A stretch of DNA of 58,078 bases, taken from NCBI GenBank assembly GCA_030041095.1, contig JASHON010000204.1, forward strand, positions 1 through 58,078, read 5' to 3'. This document shows, piece by piece, positions 33,658-43,223 of this stretch. How positions within the stretch are numbered: position 1 is the stretch's first letter; every line of letters begins with the position of its first letter. The notes beneath the pieces are model-generated. The model searched no databases and was not told the origin of the DNA. It worked only from the letters and a program-made list of their open reading frames with translations. Made by a program: the position numbers and the translations under genes. This DNA is from Terriglobia bacterium (GTDB lineage Bacteria; Acidobacteriota; Terriglobia; UBA7540).

Positions 33658-34843
33658 AAGCGGGAGAAAGCTTCGAGATGAAAGTTGACAGCCTTCGCAG
33701 ACCTTCGTCGATCCGGTCCTGCGAAGTAGCGTACGAAATGCGGACGTGTTCTCGAGTCCCGAAAGCAGGTCCGGGAACGAGCGCCACTCGCGCTTCATCG
33801 ATCAACCGTCCGGCCAACAGCGTTGAATCTTCGACACCCATCGCTTCGAGAATCTGGCCCACGTTAGGATAAACGTAAAAGGCGCCCTCCGGCATGCCAC
33901 AGTGCACTCCCGGGATCGCGCGGAGTCCCGCAACAATCCTCTGCCGCCGACGATCGTATTCCGCCAACATCCGCGCAATCGAGTCCTGTGGGCCGCGCAA
34001 CGCTTCGACGGCCGCCTTTTGTGAAATCGATGTGGGGTTGGAAGTAGAATGGCTCTGAAGCTTGAGCATCGCGCCCAGTAGTGCCGCCGAACCCAGAGCG
34101 TAGCCCACGCGCCATCCCGTCATGGCGTAAGTTTTGGAAAGCGATCCTACGATCAGCAAGTTGTCGCGGTTCTTTGAGGAGCCAAGGGAAAAACGCGGGC
34201 GGCCGTCGTAGAGGAAGTGGCAATAACATTCGTCCGACAGCAACACAAAGCCGTGACGTTCGGCCAGAGACAGCAGCTTCGTCATTTCTTCTGGAGGGAT
34301 CACGGCGCCCGTGGGGTTGTTCGGAGAGTTGACAACGAGCAGGCGCGTCTTCGGCGAGATCAGCTTCTCGACCGCTTCCGCCCGGAGTGCGAATCCCTCG
34401 CTTTCCCGCGTCTCAACCGGAACCACCTTTCCTCCCGAGTAATTCGCGATATCGATGAACGAAACCCAGTACGGGATGGGAAGAATGACTTCATCCCTAT
34501 GATTCACCAGGGCAGCGGCGGCTTCAAAGATCGCCTGCTTGCCCCCTACCGTCACCAGACATTCTTCCGCGGAGTACGCGGACCCAAAATCCCGGGCGTG
34601 CCGCTCCACAATGGCTTCCTTCAACTCGCGGATGCCGCCCGTAGGGGTGTACTTGGTAAAATTCCGGTGAATGGCCTCAATGGCTGCGTCCTTGATGTTT
34701 TCAGGCGTCGAAAAATCCGGCTCTCCCGCGCCAAAATCTACCACATCGACGCCGCTGGCCTGGAGCTTGACAGCCGCCTGCATGACGGCGGTTGTGGGGG
34801 AAACGGAAATCCTGCTGACTCGTTCTGACAATCTCATCGTCAT
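33641..34843 (-). CDS. class I aminotransferase (aspartate aminotransferase type)
   Basis: 400 residues, fold type I PLP enzyme. ERVSRISVSPT at the N terminus, GAGEPDFSTP, KYTPTGGIRELKEA, VNSPNNPTGA (171-180), LLSDECYCHFLYDG and the Schiff-base Lys237 in SLSKTYAMTGWRVGY; Arg in VRISYATS binds the substrate carboxylate. This subgroup (Ib) includes aspartate/prephenate aminotransferases of bacteria. Overlap with the isomerase gene downstream suggests co-transcription, but no metabolic link to mannose is obvious. Confidence 0.92.
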   Translation of the reverse strand: MTMRLSERVSRISVSPTTAVMQAAVKLQASGVDVVDFGAGEPDFSTPENIKDAAIEAIHRNFTKYTPTGGIRELKEAIVERHARDFGSAYSAEECLVTVGGKQAIFEAAAALVNHRDEVILPIPYWVSFIDIANYSGGKVVPVETRESEGFALRAEAVEKLISPKTRLLVVNSPNNPTGAVIPPEEMTKLLSLAERHGFVLLSDECYCHFLYDGRPRFSLGSSKNRDNLLIVGSLSKTYAMTGWRVGYALGSAALLGAMLKLQSHSTSNPTSISQKAAVEALRGPQDSIARMLAEYDRRRQRIVAGLRAIPGVHCGMPEGAFYVYPNVGQILEAMGVEDSTLLAGRLIDEARVALVPGPAFGTREHVRISYATSQDRIDEGLRRLSTFISKLSPAYAQAR

Positions 34844-34959
34844 AGCCTCTGTTGAAGATTACGAGAACGAAGGTCAAGGCAAACGGCGACCGGCGCGGAC
34901 AACTTCAATTCGGGTTCTGCCCCGGTCACAGGCAGCACTGGCCTCGACCTCCTTTACGC

Positions 34960-35448
34960 TCACCGGCGCCCGAACTTCAGACGTAATTTCTTCTCAATGG
35001 GCGGAGGAACCAATCCTCCGATCGGACCGCCGAGCTGAGCAATCTCCTTCACAAGGCGCGAGCTAACGTAGGCATAAGATTCCGTGGGCATCAGGAAGAC
35101 AGTCTCGAGCTCCGGCTCGAGTTTCCTGTTGACGAGGGCCATGCGCAGCTCGTATTCGTAATCCGAAAATGCCCGCAACCCCCGAAGAATCGCTCGCGCT
35201 TTACGGCGCCGTGCGTAATCGATGAGGAGACCGCTGAATGTCTCCACCGAAACGTTGCTCATCCCGCGGGTCACTTCCCGCAGCATTTCAACGCGATCGC
35301 GCAAGCTGAAGAGCGGCTTCTTCTCCAGGTTGGTCAGCACAGCCACGATCAGAGAGTGGAAAAGCCGGCTCCCCCGCCGGATGAGGTCCACGTGCCCATT
35401 TGTAGTTGGATCGAACGATCCGGGGTAAATTGCCGTGACGTTATTCAT
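34960..35448 (-). CDS. coaD: phosphopantetheine adenylyltransferase
   Basis: 162 residues from ATG 35448, beginning MNNVTAIYPGSFDPTTNGH, the canonical CoaD N terminus with the T/HxGH nucleotidyltransferase motif (TNGHVDL). Further features: NLEKKPLFSLRDRVEML, GLLIDYARR, LRGLRAFSDYEYE and YAYVSSRLVKEIAQLGG with the second motif SSRLVKE. Penultimate step of coenzyme A synthesis: 4'-phosphopantetheine plus ATP gives dephospho-CoA. AcpS, which uses CoA, is elsewhere in the window. Confidence 0.96.
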   Translation of the reverse strand: MNNVTAIYPGSFDPTTNGHVDLIRRGSRLFHSLIVAVLTNLEKKPLFSLRDRVEMLREVTRGMSNVSVETFSGLLIDYARRRKARAILRGLRAFSDYEYELRMALVNRKLEPELETVFLMPTESYAYVSSRLVKEIAQLGGPIGGLVPPPIEKKLRLKFGRR

Positions 35449-35570
35449 ACGTGCAGCCCGAGGCAGAATATCCTTCTCCAGCCTTTGGGAAAACAATTCA
35501 CCGCTCCCGAGCCGCGAGCGCGTAATGCCTATTCTAGCTTTCGAACTTCACGATTGCAAACCTGCGATTC

Positions 35571-35600
35571 TTGACCTGGGCAACGATTCCATGCTAATTA
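35571..35600 (+). promoter_or_regulatory. candidate promoter for H+-pyrophosphatase
   Basis: TTGACC at 35571-35576 and TAATTA at 35595-35600 with an 18-bp spacer, in the 275-bp divergent region between coaD and hppA; it would leave a leader of about 115 nt. Confidence 0.4.
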
Positions 35601-35723
35601 TGCCTTGCGACACAAGGAACCTTGCGCTCGCTCATATTAATTCCTCACGAAACGTCGTGCTCCGGCCGCTTGCGGTCTCGCTTGGGGTTGGGGGGGGTAA
35701 TTCACGATTAAGAGGCCAAGCCC

Positions 35724-37820
35724 ATGAGTAGCCATACTCTTGTTTTCATTGTAGGGATCAGCGCGCTGACGCTGATCTTCGTTGCGTTGTTGGCGCGCTG
35801 GTTGTTGGCTCAGGATACGGGCACCGAGGAGATGCGAGCCATATCCGATGCCATCAAGGAAGGGGCAGAAGCTTTTCTCAGACGGCAGTACAAGTCCATC
35901 TATTTCATCGCGGCCCTCATTTTCGTGGCTTTGTTCCTGTTGTATCTGCATTCGGGAATCAATACCGCCTGGAAGACCGCCGTGGCATTTTTGCTGGGCT
36001 CGGCATGCTCCGGTCTGGCCGGATTCATCGGAATGTTCATATCGATTCGGGCGAACATCCGAACCGCCAGCGCCGCAAGAACCAGTATGAATGGGGCCCT
36101 GAAAACCGCGTTGCGGGGCGGGGCAGTTTCGGGGCTGACGGTGATTTCGACCGCATTGCTTGGCATGGGGTTGCTCTTCTGGCTTTACGGCGGCTTGGCG
36201 CACCCGACCATGGTTCCGGACCAGATGGTAGGATTCGCGTTCGGCGCAAGTTTGGTCGCCCTTTTCGCTCAATTGGGAGGCGGGATTTATACAAAGGCAG
36301 CGGACGTGGGAGCGGACCTGGTGGGAAAGGTGGAAGCGGGGATTCCGGAAGACGACCCACGCAATCCGGCTGTCATTGCGGACCTGGTAGGCGACAACGT
36401 CGGCGACTGCGCGGGGCGCGGCGCTGATTTATTCGAATCAACCGCAGCAGAAAACATTGGCGCGTTGATCCTCGGCGTGGCTCTCGCCAAGCGGTTTGGC
36501 GTAGAAGGGATATTGTTTCCACTCGTGGCTTGCGCCTTCGGGCTCATTGCGAGCATTGTGGGCATCATGAGCGTGCGGATGCGTGAAGACGAGGATCCCA
36601 TGACGGCGCTCAATCGGGGCTACCTGATCACTTCTGTGCTGGCAACCGGCTTTTTCTACGTAGCCGTGCGATGGCTGCTGCACGGCAATTTGTGGCTGTT
36701 TGCCGCAGGCGTGGTGGGCATCCTGACCAGTTACGCCTTCGTGTGGATCACTCAATACTACACGGAATCCCGCTATCGCCCGGTGCAAACGATTGCCAGA
36801 AGCTCCAGAACGGGCTCCGCCACCAATATCATCACCGGGCTTTCCGTCGGGATGGAATGCACGGGATTGCCGGTCATTACAATCTGTGTGGCGCTTCTCG
36901 TCAGTTACTACTTTGGCTACCGTGCGTTGGGCCACACCAGCGCGGGTGGTTTTTACGGCACTGCCATTGCCACCATGGGAATGCTATCGTCGGCGGCATA
37001 CATTCTTGCCATGGACACTTTCGGCCCGATCACGGACAACGCCGGTGGAGTGGTGGAAATGTCCCAGCAGCCGGAGGCCGTGCGCGCGCGAACAGACCGC
37101 TTGGACTCTGTTGGCAACACCACCAAGGCCCTGACCAAGGGATACGCGATCGGCAGCGCGGCGCTGGCTGCTTTTCTGCTTTTCAACGCCTACCTTGACC
37201 GCGTCCGGGAATTGGTTCCCCTCTTCCATCGCGTGGTGGACATTACGATCGTTCCAGTGTTTGCCGGCGCGCTCCTCGGCGCAATGCTGGTGTTTATGTT
37301 TAGCTCTCTCGCGATCCGGGCTGTGGGTAAGTCCTCCGAGTATGTCATTGAAGAAGTTCGCCGCCAGTTTCGCGAAAATAAGTGCATCATGGAGGGAACG
37401 GGCAAGCCGGATTATCGCGCCTGCGTCGATATCGTCACCGCGGGGTCTTTGCGCGCGATGGTGCCGCCGGGCGTGCTCGCCGTCGGCATGCCGGCCATGG
37501 TGGGCATCGTCTTTCGCTTCTTCAATGGAATGTATGGGCCTGAAGTGAGCGCCGAATCGGTGGCGGCGCTCTTGATGGTAGGCACGGTGGTAGGCATACT
37601 CATGGCCACGCTGATGAACAATGGGGGCGGTGCGTGGGACAATGCCAAGAAGTGGATCGAGACTGGAGAGCTTGGCGGCAAGGCGTCCGAAGCGCACAAG
37701 GCGGCCGTAGTCGGCGACACCGTCGGTGATCCGTTCAAAGACACTGCAGGACCTTCACTTCATATCCTCATCAAGCTTCTCAGCACGATCACGCTCGTCC
37801 TGGCGCCGTTGTTCATCTAA
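35724..37820 (+). CDS. hppA: membrane-bound H+-translocating pyrophosphatase, K+-independent type
   Basis: 698 residues with about 16 membrane helices. Pyrophosphate/Mg binding loops: KAADVGADLVGKVE, DDPRNPAVIADLVGDNVGD followed by CAGRGADLFE, DTFGPITDNAGG, and near the C terminus AAVVGDTVGDPFKDTAGPS. The position that separates subfamilies reads GNTTKALTKG, with Lys where K+-dependent enzymes have Ala, so this should be K+-independent and proton-pumping. It couples hydrolysis of pyrophosphate from biosynthesis to a membrane gradient. Single-gene unit with its own promoter region. Confidence 0.96.
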   Translation: MSSHTLVFIVGISALTLIFVALLARWLLAQDTGTEEMRAISDAIKEGAEAFLRRQYKSIYFIAALIFVALFLLYLHSGINTAWKTAVAFLLGSACSGLAGFIGMFISIRANIRTASAARTSMNGALKTALRGGAVSGLTVISTALLGMGLLFWLYGGLAHPTMVPDQMVGFAFGASLVALFAQLGGGIYTKAADVGADLVGKVEAGIPEDDPRNPAVIADLVGDNVGDCAGRGADLFESTAAENIGALILGVALAKRFGVEGILFPLVACAFGLIASIVGIMSVRMREDEDPMTALNRGYLITSVLATGFFYVAVRWLLHGNLWLFAAGVVGILTSYAFVWITQYYTESRYRPVQTIARSSRTGSATNIITGLSVGMECTGLPVITICVALLVSYYFGYRALGHTSAGGFYGTAIATMGMLSSAAYILAMDTFGPITDNAGGVVEMSQQPEAVRARTDRLDSVGNTTKALTKGYAIGSAALAAFLLFNAYLDRVRELVPLFHRVVDITIVPVFAGALLGAMLVFMFSSLAIRAVGKSSEYVIEEVRRQFRENKCIMEGTGKPDYRACVDIVTAGSLRAMVPPGVLAVGMPAMVGIVFRFFNGMYGPEVSAESVAALLMVGTVVGILMATLMNNGGGAWDNAKKWIETGELGGKASEAHKAAVVGDTVGDPFKDTAGPSLHILIKLLSTITLVLAPLFI

Positions 37821-38278
37821 AGCGCCTTCTGGCGTCCGCCTTCGTAGACATGAAAAATGGCTCGCCTCTTCTCGTGATGCGGCGCAGGCTGTCTGCGACA
37901 TCGCAAAGCTTACTCCTCACGACGGTCCATTTTCCCTGCCGAAGGCGCAGGAGGTAGAATCAAGTAGAGAAGCGCGGCGAGGTCAATGGTTGGTTGCCCA
38001 AAGGATAGCTTAATGGAGTCATTTCTTCTCTTCCGCGCCCTTGCGTGTCTCCCGACCGGTCGTCTGGTTCTCCACCGGTTGCGGCCATCGAATTATGGGG
38101 AACATTCCGTTGATCTGAGACGTATATGTAGGGGCAGGGGAAGTTTGCGCGAGTCTGCGTCGCCCTCGACGGGTCGTAACTCCTTTACGCGACTAGAGGT
38201 TAGGAATTGGCGAAGGCGGCTTCGAATTCAGGCGAAAGCCGCATGGTCGCGGCCGGCAGGCTCACGGAGGGATATCGA
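37821..38278. other. 458-bp gap, no gene recognised
   Basis: Between hppA and the efflux operon. A small hairpin CGCC-TTCT-GGCG lies directly after the hppA stop but lacks a T-run. Two short plus-strand frames (37726-38013 and 37986-38282) have no ribosome-binding sites and non-coding composition. The promoter of the efflux operon should lie here; I cannot define it. Confidence 0.4.
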
Positions 38279-39736
38279 ATGAAGCCTTGGAAGAAGAATC
38301 TGCTGATTGTTTGTGGCATCCTGGCGTTCCTGGCGCTCGCCATCGGCGGAATTGTATGGAGCCGTCGCGGTCAGGTTGTGGTTCAAAGCGGTGAAGTGAC
38401 GCGCCGGAGCCTGACGGCTTTTGTTACGGCCTCCGGCCAGATAGAACCGAAAAACTACGCCAATGTGAATGCAAACAACATGGGGAAGGTAACAGATATT
38501 TACGTTCAGGAAGGGGCCGTTGTGAAGCAGGGTCAAGTGCTGCTGCGGATACAGGATACCCAGCAGCAGGCGGATGTGGATGCCCAACGCGCTGCACTGA
38601 AGGCTTCGCAAGCGACACTGGAGTCCGACGAAGCGTCTGTGGCGTCTTATGCCGCAGCCATCAAAACGGCCCAGGCGGACCTGAACCAATCCGAGGCGCA
38701 ACTCGCGCAGAACAAACTGGCTTACCAGCGCGGACTGGAACTCCTCAAAGACAGCCTTCTTTCCAAGCAGGATTTTGACACGCGCTACAGCAATTTCCGC
38801 GTCTCCCAAGCCACCGTTCAGTCGTCCCAAGCCAAGTTGGCGCAGGCCCAGGCACAGTACCGGCAGGCGAAGAACACCCGCGACATGGCAGCGGCTCAAG
38901 TAGCTCAGAACCAGGCCTCGCTCCTTCGCGACATTGATATCAGGAACCAGACCATTTACACCTCACCCTATCCCGGCATCATCACCGATCTTCCCGTGCA
39001 CGTGGGAGAGAACGTCGTGCCCGGCATCCAAAACGCCACGGGGAGTCTCCTTTTCCAGGTTTCGGATCTATCCGTGATAGATGCCGACGTCATGGTGGAC
39101 GAAACGGACATTGCCAGCATCAAGAAGGGGCAGCATGCTTATGTAACCATCGATGCGTTGCCGGGCAAGGTCTTTCACGGCGTGGTGGGCGAGATCGGGC
39201 AAACGGCGTTGAACAGCACCACAGGCGAAACCACAACGGGCAGCTCGGGAAGCAATAATGAGGCGAAGCAATTCGACGTGAAAGTCCGCCTGATCGACCC
39301 TCCCAGTATGTTGCGCCCCGGCCTCTCAGCCACAGCGGACATTGTCACAGCGACCGCAAAACAGACGGTTAGCATACCTATTCAAGCGCTTGCGGTGCGA
39401 ACGCGCCAGGAACTTGCGGACAGCAAAAAGGCATTAAATGGCAAAGTTCTTGCCGCATCGATTCCCCAGGCAAACAATTCCAACGAACCTGCCGGACTGA
39501 ATCCTGACAGCCAGGACGTTCAGGGTGTGTTTGTAATCCGCAACAGCCGCGCGATCTTCGTGCCAGTCAAGACCGGAGTCATGGGTCAAATGAACGTTCA
39601 GGCGTTATCAGGGGTCAAGCCGGGCGAGGTGATTGTTACGGGAAGCTATGCGGCGCTCCGGTCACTGCGAAGCGGAACGAAGATCCGGATTGATAACACT
39701 CCGCCGCCGCAAACCGGAGATAATGGGAGTGATTAG
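38279..39736 (+). CDS. MacA/HlyD-family periplasmic adaptor of an ABC efflux system
   Basis: 485 residues from ATG 38279 with GGAGGG 7 nt upstream. One N-terminal membrane helix (LLIVCGILAFLALAIGGIV), then the membrane-fusion fold: barrel-sandwich strand (VTASGQIEP, VTDIYVQEGAVVKQGQVLL), a long coiled-coil hairpin of Ala/Gln-rich heptads (residues ~90-220), the second lipoyl half (IYTSPYPGIITDLPVHVGENV), a beta-barrel and a C-terminal membrane-proximal domain. It links the ABC transporter encoded by the next three genes to an outer-membrane channel, which is not present here. Typical partner of MacB-type machines exporting peptides, lipids or antibiotics. Confidence 0.92.
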   Translation: MKPWKKNLLIVCGILAFLALAIGGIVWSRRGQVVVQSGEVTRRSLTAFVTASGQIEPKNYANVNANNMGKVTDIYVQEGAVVKQGQVLLRIQDTQQQADVDAQRAALKASQATLESDEASVASYAAAIKTAQADLNQSEAQLAQNKLAYQRGLELLKDSLLSKQDFDTRYSNFRVSQATVQSSQAKLAQAQAQYRQAKNTRDMAAAQVAQNQASLLRDIDIRNQTIYTSPYPGIITDLPVHVGENVVPGIQNATGSLLFQVSDLSVIDADVMVDETDIASIKKGQHAYVTIDALPGKVFHGVVGEIGQTALNSTTGETTTGSSGSNNEAKQFDVKVRLIDPPSMLRPGLSATADIVTATAKQTVSIPIQALAVRTRQELADSKKALNGKVLAASIPQANNSNEPAGLNPDSQDVQGVFVIRNSRAIFVPVKTGVMGQMNVQALSGVKPGEVIVTGSYAALRSLRSGTKIRIDNTPPPQTGDNGSD

Positions 39737-39869
39737 TGCCTGGTCACCGGCGGCAGGGGGTGACCAAGCGCGACGCGCCCACTCTTTGCTTCTGGATGAG
39801 GCCCTTGTCGTATACCCACTGCCTCCCGCCATTCACCCCTGAGCCGCGTCTTCGAGAAGGGATTTGACC

Positions 39870-40607
39870 ATGGGATTGGAAATTGCCGCGTCCGGTGCCC
39901 GAGCGGAATACGTGCCGCAAGACAGCATTCTGATTCACACCCAGGACCTATGGAAGACCTACGAAATGGGTGATGCGGAAGTCCACGCGCTCTCGGGCCT
40001 CTCGTTCGAGATCTTGCGAGGAGATTATGTGGCCATCATGGGCCCTTCAGGCTCGGGAAAATCAACGTTGATGAATCTGATTGGTTGCCTGGATACTCCG
40101 ACACGAGGCGAGTATTGGCTGAACGGCCGCCGGGTGAGCGAGCTTTCGGATGACGAGCTGGCCTACATTCGCAATAAGGAAATCGGATTCGTTTTTCAAA
40201 CGTTCAATCTCTTGGGACGTTCCACGGCGCTGCACAATGTGGAGTTACCGCTGATCTATAGCGGTACTTCAGCGGCCGAACGGCTGGAGCGCGCGAAGGA
40301 AGCGCTTGAGAAGGTGGAGCTGGCCTCGCGGATGATGCACCGTCCCAACGAGCTTTCTGGCGGCCAGCGGCAACGGGTCGCCATTGCCCGCGCGTTGGTG
40401 AACCGGCCTTCCCTGATCCTGGCGGATGAGCCTACGGGCAACCTGGACACGGCCACGGGTCTTGAGATTATGGCCTTGTTCGATCGCTTGCATCAAAGCG
40501 GCAACACGATCATCCTGGTGACGCACGAGCACGACATTGCCGCGCGGGCCCACCGCATCATTCACATTCGCGACGGCAAGATCGCGCAAGACGAGCGGCG
40601 GCAGTAG
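39870..40607 (+). CDS. ABC transporter ATPase, MacB/LolD type
   Basis: 245 residues from ATG 39870, with GAAGGGA about 9 nt upstream. Walker [11 protein letters not shown]-loop [12 protein letters not shown], signature [15 protein letters not shown], Walker [13 protein letters not shown] and switch His in VTHEHD. The MacB/LolD group drives FtsX-like permeases by mechanotransmission. Here the ATPase is a free-standing subunit rather than fused to the permease as in MacB. It is followed 6 nt later by the first of two permease genes. Confidence 0.95.
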   Translation: MGLEIAASGARAEYVPQDSILIHTQDLWKTYEMGDAEVHALSGLSFEILRGDYVAIMGPSGSGKSTLMNLIGCLDTPTRGEYWLNGRRVSELSDDELAYIRNKEIGFVFQTFNLLGRSTALHNVELPLIYSGTSAAERLERAKEALEKVELASRMMHRPNELSGGQRQRVAIARALVNRPSLILADEPTGNLDTATGLEIMALFDRLHQSGNTIILVTHEHDIAARAHRIIHIRDGKIAQDERRQ

Positions 40608-40613
40608 GTTGAA

Positions 40614-41903
40614 ATGACAACGCCGGCTTCACCCGCAACTCAAGCAACACGCCACACCCGCCGCGCCAGCCTTTGGTATGCAGCGCGTGAAGCGTTCGGA
40701 ATCGCGCTCCGCGAGCTTCGTGCCCATAAGCTTCGTTCGTTCCTGACGCTTCTGGGTGTGGTGATTTCGACCGCGACGCTGATCCTGGTGATGTCGGTTG
40801 TGAACGGCATCAATCTGTTCATTGCGAAGCGGTTTGCCAGCTTCGGTGCGAACACGTTCATCGTCTCGCAGTTTCGCTGGGCCCAGTCCACCAAGGAGAC
40901 TCTCAAAGAGGCTCGCCGCAACAAGGCGCCGCTCATGCGCGAGTATGCCTTCCTGCAACACCACTTGGTAGGCTACAAATTCCTGGCGGCTGCGGCAAAC
41001 CTGGATCCCCAACCCTCTGCGCATTACCAGACGCACAAGGTTGATGAGGTGGTGTTGACTGGTGCGACACCGAGTTTGGTGGATATCGGGCAGCAGCAAG
41101 TGGCTTATGGCCGGTACTTCAACACGACGGATGAGGAACACCGATCCATGGTTTGCTTCATCGGCCACTACGTGCTCACCACTCTGTTCCCGGGCGTCGA
41201 CCCCCTGGGCCACACTTTGTTCGTAGGCGGCCAGCCGTTCCGTGTTATTGGAGTGGCGAAGGTGGTGGGAAGCTCCACGAATACCACCGAAGACGATTTC
41301 ATTCAAATTCCCCTTTCGACTTTCCAGAAAGTTTTCATGGTGCAGCCGCAGCTCAACATTTTCGTTTCCGCCTGGAACGTGACTCAGATGCAAGAGCTCG
41401 AAGGCGAAACGCGCGAGTTGCTCCGAATGGAGCGCCGTCTCACCTATCATGAGTCCGACACGTTCGGCATCAACACCGGGGAAGGAATCATGTCTGCGTG
41501 GCACGAGTTTACGGGCGCTATTTTCGGAGGAAGCATCGGCCTGGTCGCGGTGTTCATGGTCATCGGCGGAATTGTGATCATGAACATCATGCTGGCCAGC
41601 GTTACGGAGCGGTACCAGGAAATCGGCTTGCGGAAATCGCTCGGAGCGCGCAGGCGAGACATTCAGATGCAGTTCGTCATGGAATCCACGACGATTGCTG
41701 TGTGCGGCGGCGTCCTCGGCATCCTCATCGCGGCGGCCCTCACTGCCCTCGTCCGGGTTCTTGTTCTTCCTGCCACGCTTTCGGTCACCGGCGTTGTGGT
41801 GGGCCTGATCCTATCCACTCTGGTCGGCCTGGTCTTTGGAGTTTATCCAGCCAGCAAGGCTGCGCACCTCGACCCTATCGAGGCATTGCGGTGGGAGGGA
41901 TAA
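40614..41903 (+). CDS. MacB/FtsX-type ABC permease, paralogue 1
   Basis: 429 residues: N-terminal helix preceded by ELRAHKLRSFLTLLGVVIS (the family's coupling segment), a periplasmic MacB_PCD domain of ~220 residues, then three membrane helices (VMIGGIVIMNIMLASVTER-type segment, RKSLGARRRDIQMQF) and a C-terminal PASKAAHLDPIEALR. This is the four-helix architecture of type VII ABC exporters. Its paralogue starts 3 nt after its stop, so the two may form a heterodimer with the shared ATPase. Confidence 0.93.
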   Translation: MTTPASPATQATRHTRRASLWYAAREAFGIALRELRAHKLRSFLTLLGVVISTATLILVMSVVNGINLFIAKRFASFGANTFIVSQFRWAQSTKETLKEARRNKAPLMREYAFLQHHLVGYKFLAAAANLDPQPSAHYQTHKVDEVVLTGATPSLVDIGQQQVAYGRYFNTTDEEHRSMVCFIGHYVLTTLFPGVDPLGHTLFVGGQPFRVIGVAKVVGSSTNTTEDDFIQIPLSTFQKVFMVQPQLNIFVSAWNVTQMQELEGETRELLRMERRLTYHESDTFGINTGEGIMSAWHEFTGAIFGGSIGLVAVFMVIGGIVIMNIMLASVTERYQEIGLRKSLGARRRDIQMQFVMESTTIAVCGGVLGILIAAALTALVRVLVLPATLSVTGVVVGLILSTLVGLVFGVYPASKAAHLDPIEALRWEG

Positions 41904-41906
41904 GAG

Positions 41907-43175
41907 GTGGATAGCTCGATACGGGAAATGCGAAAAGTGCGGAGAAACATTGGGGAGAATCTCACACTGGCGCTGGACACGCTGCGCACGCACAAGTTCC
42001 GTTCTGCACTGACCATATTGGGCGTGCTGATCGGTGTCGCAACCATCATCCTGGTGGGCTCGATCCTGGTCGGGCTCGAATCCAGCATCACCGGCATCGC
42101 GACGCAGTACGGAACGCGGAATATCTACATCGACAAGTTTCCCATTGGAATCAACGTTCAGTGGACTTCGGAAATGCGTCGTCGAAAGCCGTTGACGTAT
42201 GAGGACGCGATGGCCCTGCGCCGGGAATGTCCTGACCTCGAAGATGCCATCCCCGAGCTGGTCAACTTCATGCAGACGCCGCCCATTGTGAAATATAAGT
42301 CCGAGCAGATGGTAGATGCGAACCTGGCCGGCGATCTGCCCGACATCTTTGGCATGCTTGACATTTCGGTCGCCGAAGGCCGGGGTTATACGGAGATCGA
42401 TAACTGGCATCGCCGAAGCGTGGTCGACATTGGTTCTGACATCGCTAAGACCTTGTTTCCGAACGAGGATCCAGTCGGCAAGAACATCATCATCGCCGGC
42501 CACGTCTTTCAGGTGATTGGTGTGCTTGCGGAACGCAAGGAATTCCTGGTGGATACCGGTGATAACCGGATCATGTTCATTCCATACGACACTTATCATG
42601 AGATCTATCCGGGGCTTCAAGATAATTTCATCATTGCAAAAGCCCTTCCGGGCAGACTCGAGCAGGCCCGGGATGAAGTCATTGGCGTCCTGAGACGGCT
42701 TCGCGGTGATAAGGCGGGGCAGCCGAACAGCTTCGGCACGGCGACGGCGCAGATGTTTGTGAGGGAATTCAACGAGATGATCGCCACCCTGGCTCTAGTC
42801 ATGATTGTGATTTCTTCAATCGGGCTGCTGATCGGCGGCATTGGCGTTATGAACATCATGTTGGTTTCTGTTACGGAGCGCACACGGGAGATTGGCGTCC
42901 GGAAGGCCATTGGAGCCCGGCAAAGCGACATCTCCTGGCAGTTCCTTCTGGAGGCCATGACCCTGACCGGGTTGGGAGGGATTGTCGGGATCGCCGTTGG
43001 CTATGTCGGGGCGCTCGCGATGCGCCTGGCTTTTCCAAGATTGCCGACAGGTGTTCCGGCGTGGGCGGTGATTGTTGCGCTGATTGTTTCAGTGGGCGTA
43101 GGTCTATTCTTCGGGCTTTGGCCGGCTACGAAGGCAGCGCGCCTCAATCCCATTGAGGCCTTGCGCTACGAATGA
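41907..43175 (+). CDS. MacB/FtsX-type ABC permease, paralogue 2
   Basis: 422 residues from GTG 41907. Same layout as paralogue 1: TLRTHKFRSALTILGVLIG before the first helix, periplasmic MacB_PCD domain, then LLIGGIGVMNIMLVSVTERTREIG and RKAIGARQSDISWQFL, and C-terminal PATKAARLNPIEALRYE. Divergence between the two is substantial in the periplasmic domains but the membrane parts align readily, as expected of an old duplication. Together with the adaptor and ATPase it completes the inner-membrane part of an efflux pump. Confidence 0.93.
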   Translation: MDSSIREMRKVRRNIGENLTLALDTLRTHKFRSALTILGVLIGVATIILVGSILVGLESSITGIATQYGTRNIYIDKFPIGINVQWTSEMRRRKPLTYEDAMALRRECPDLEDAIPELVNFMQTPPIVKYKSEQMVDANLAGDLPDIFGMLDISVAEGRGYTEIDNWHRRSVVDIGSDIAKTLFPNEDPVGKNIIIAGHVFQVIGVLAERKEFLVDTGDNRIMFIPYDTYHEIYPGLQDNFIIAKALPGRLEQARDEVIGVLRRLRGDKAGQPNSFGTATAQMFVREFNEMIATLALVMIVISSIGLLIGGIGVMNIMLVSVTERTREIGVRKAIGARQSDISWQFLLEAMTLTGLGGIVGIAVGYVGALAMRLAFPRLPTGVPAWAVIVALIVSVGVGLFFGLWPATKAARLNPIEALRYE

Positions 43176-43223
43176 CGCTCGCACGCATCATACTGTTGTG
43201 AGGGGCCGGTGGGATAACCGCTC

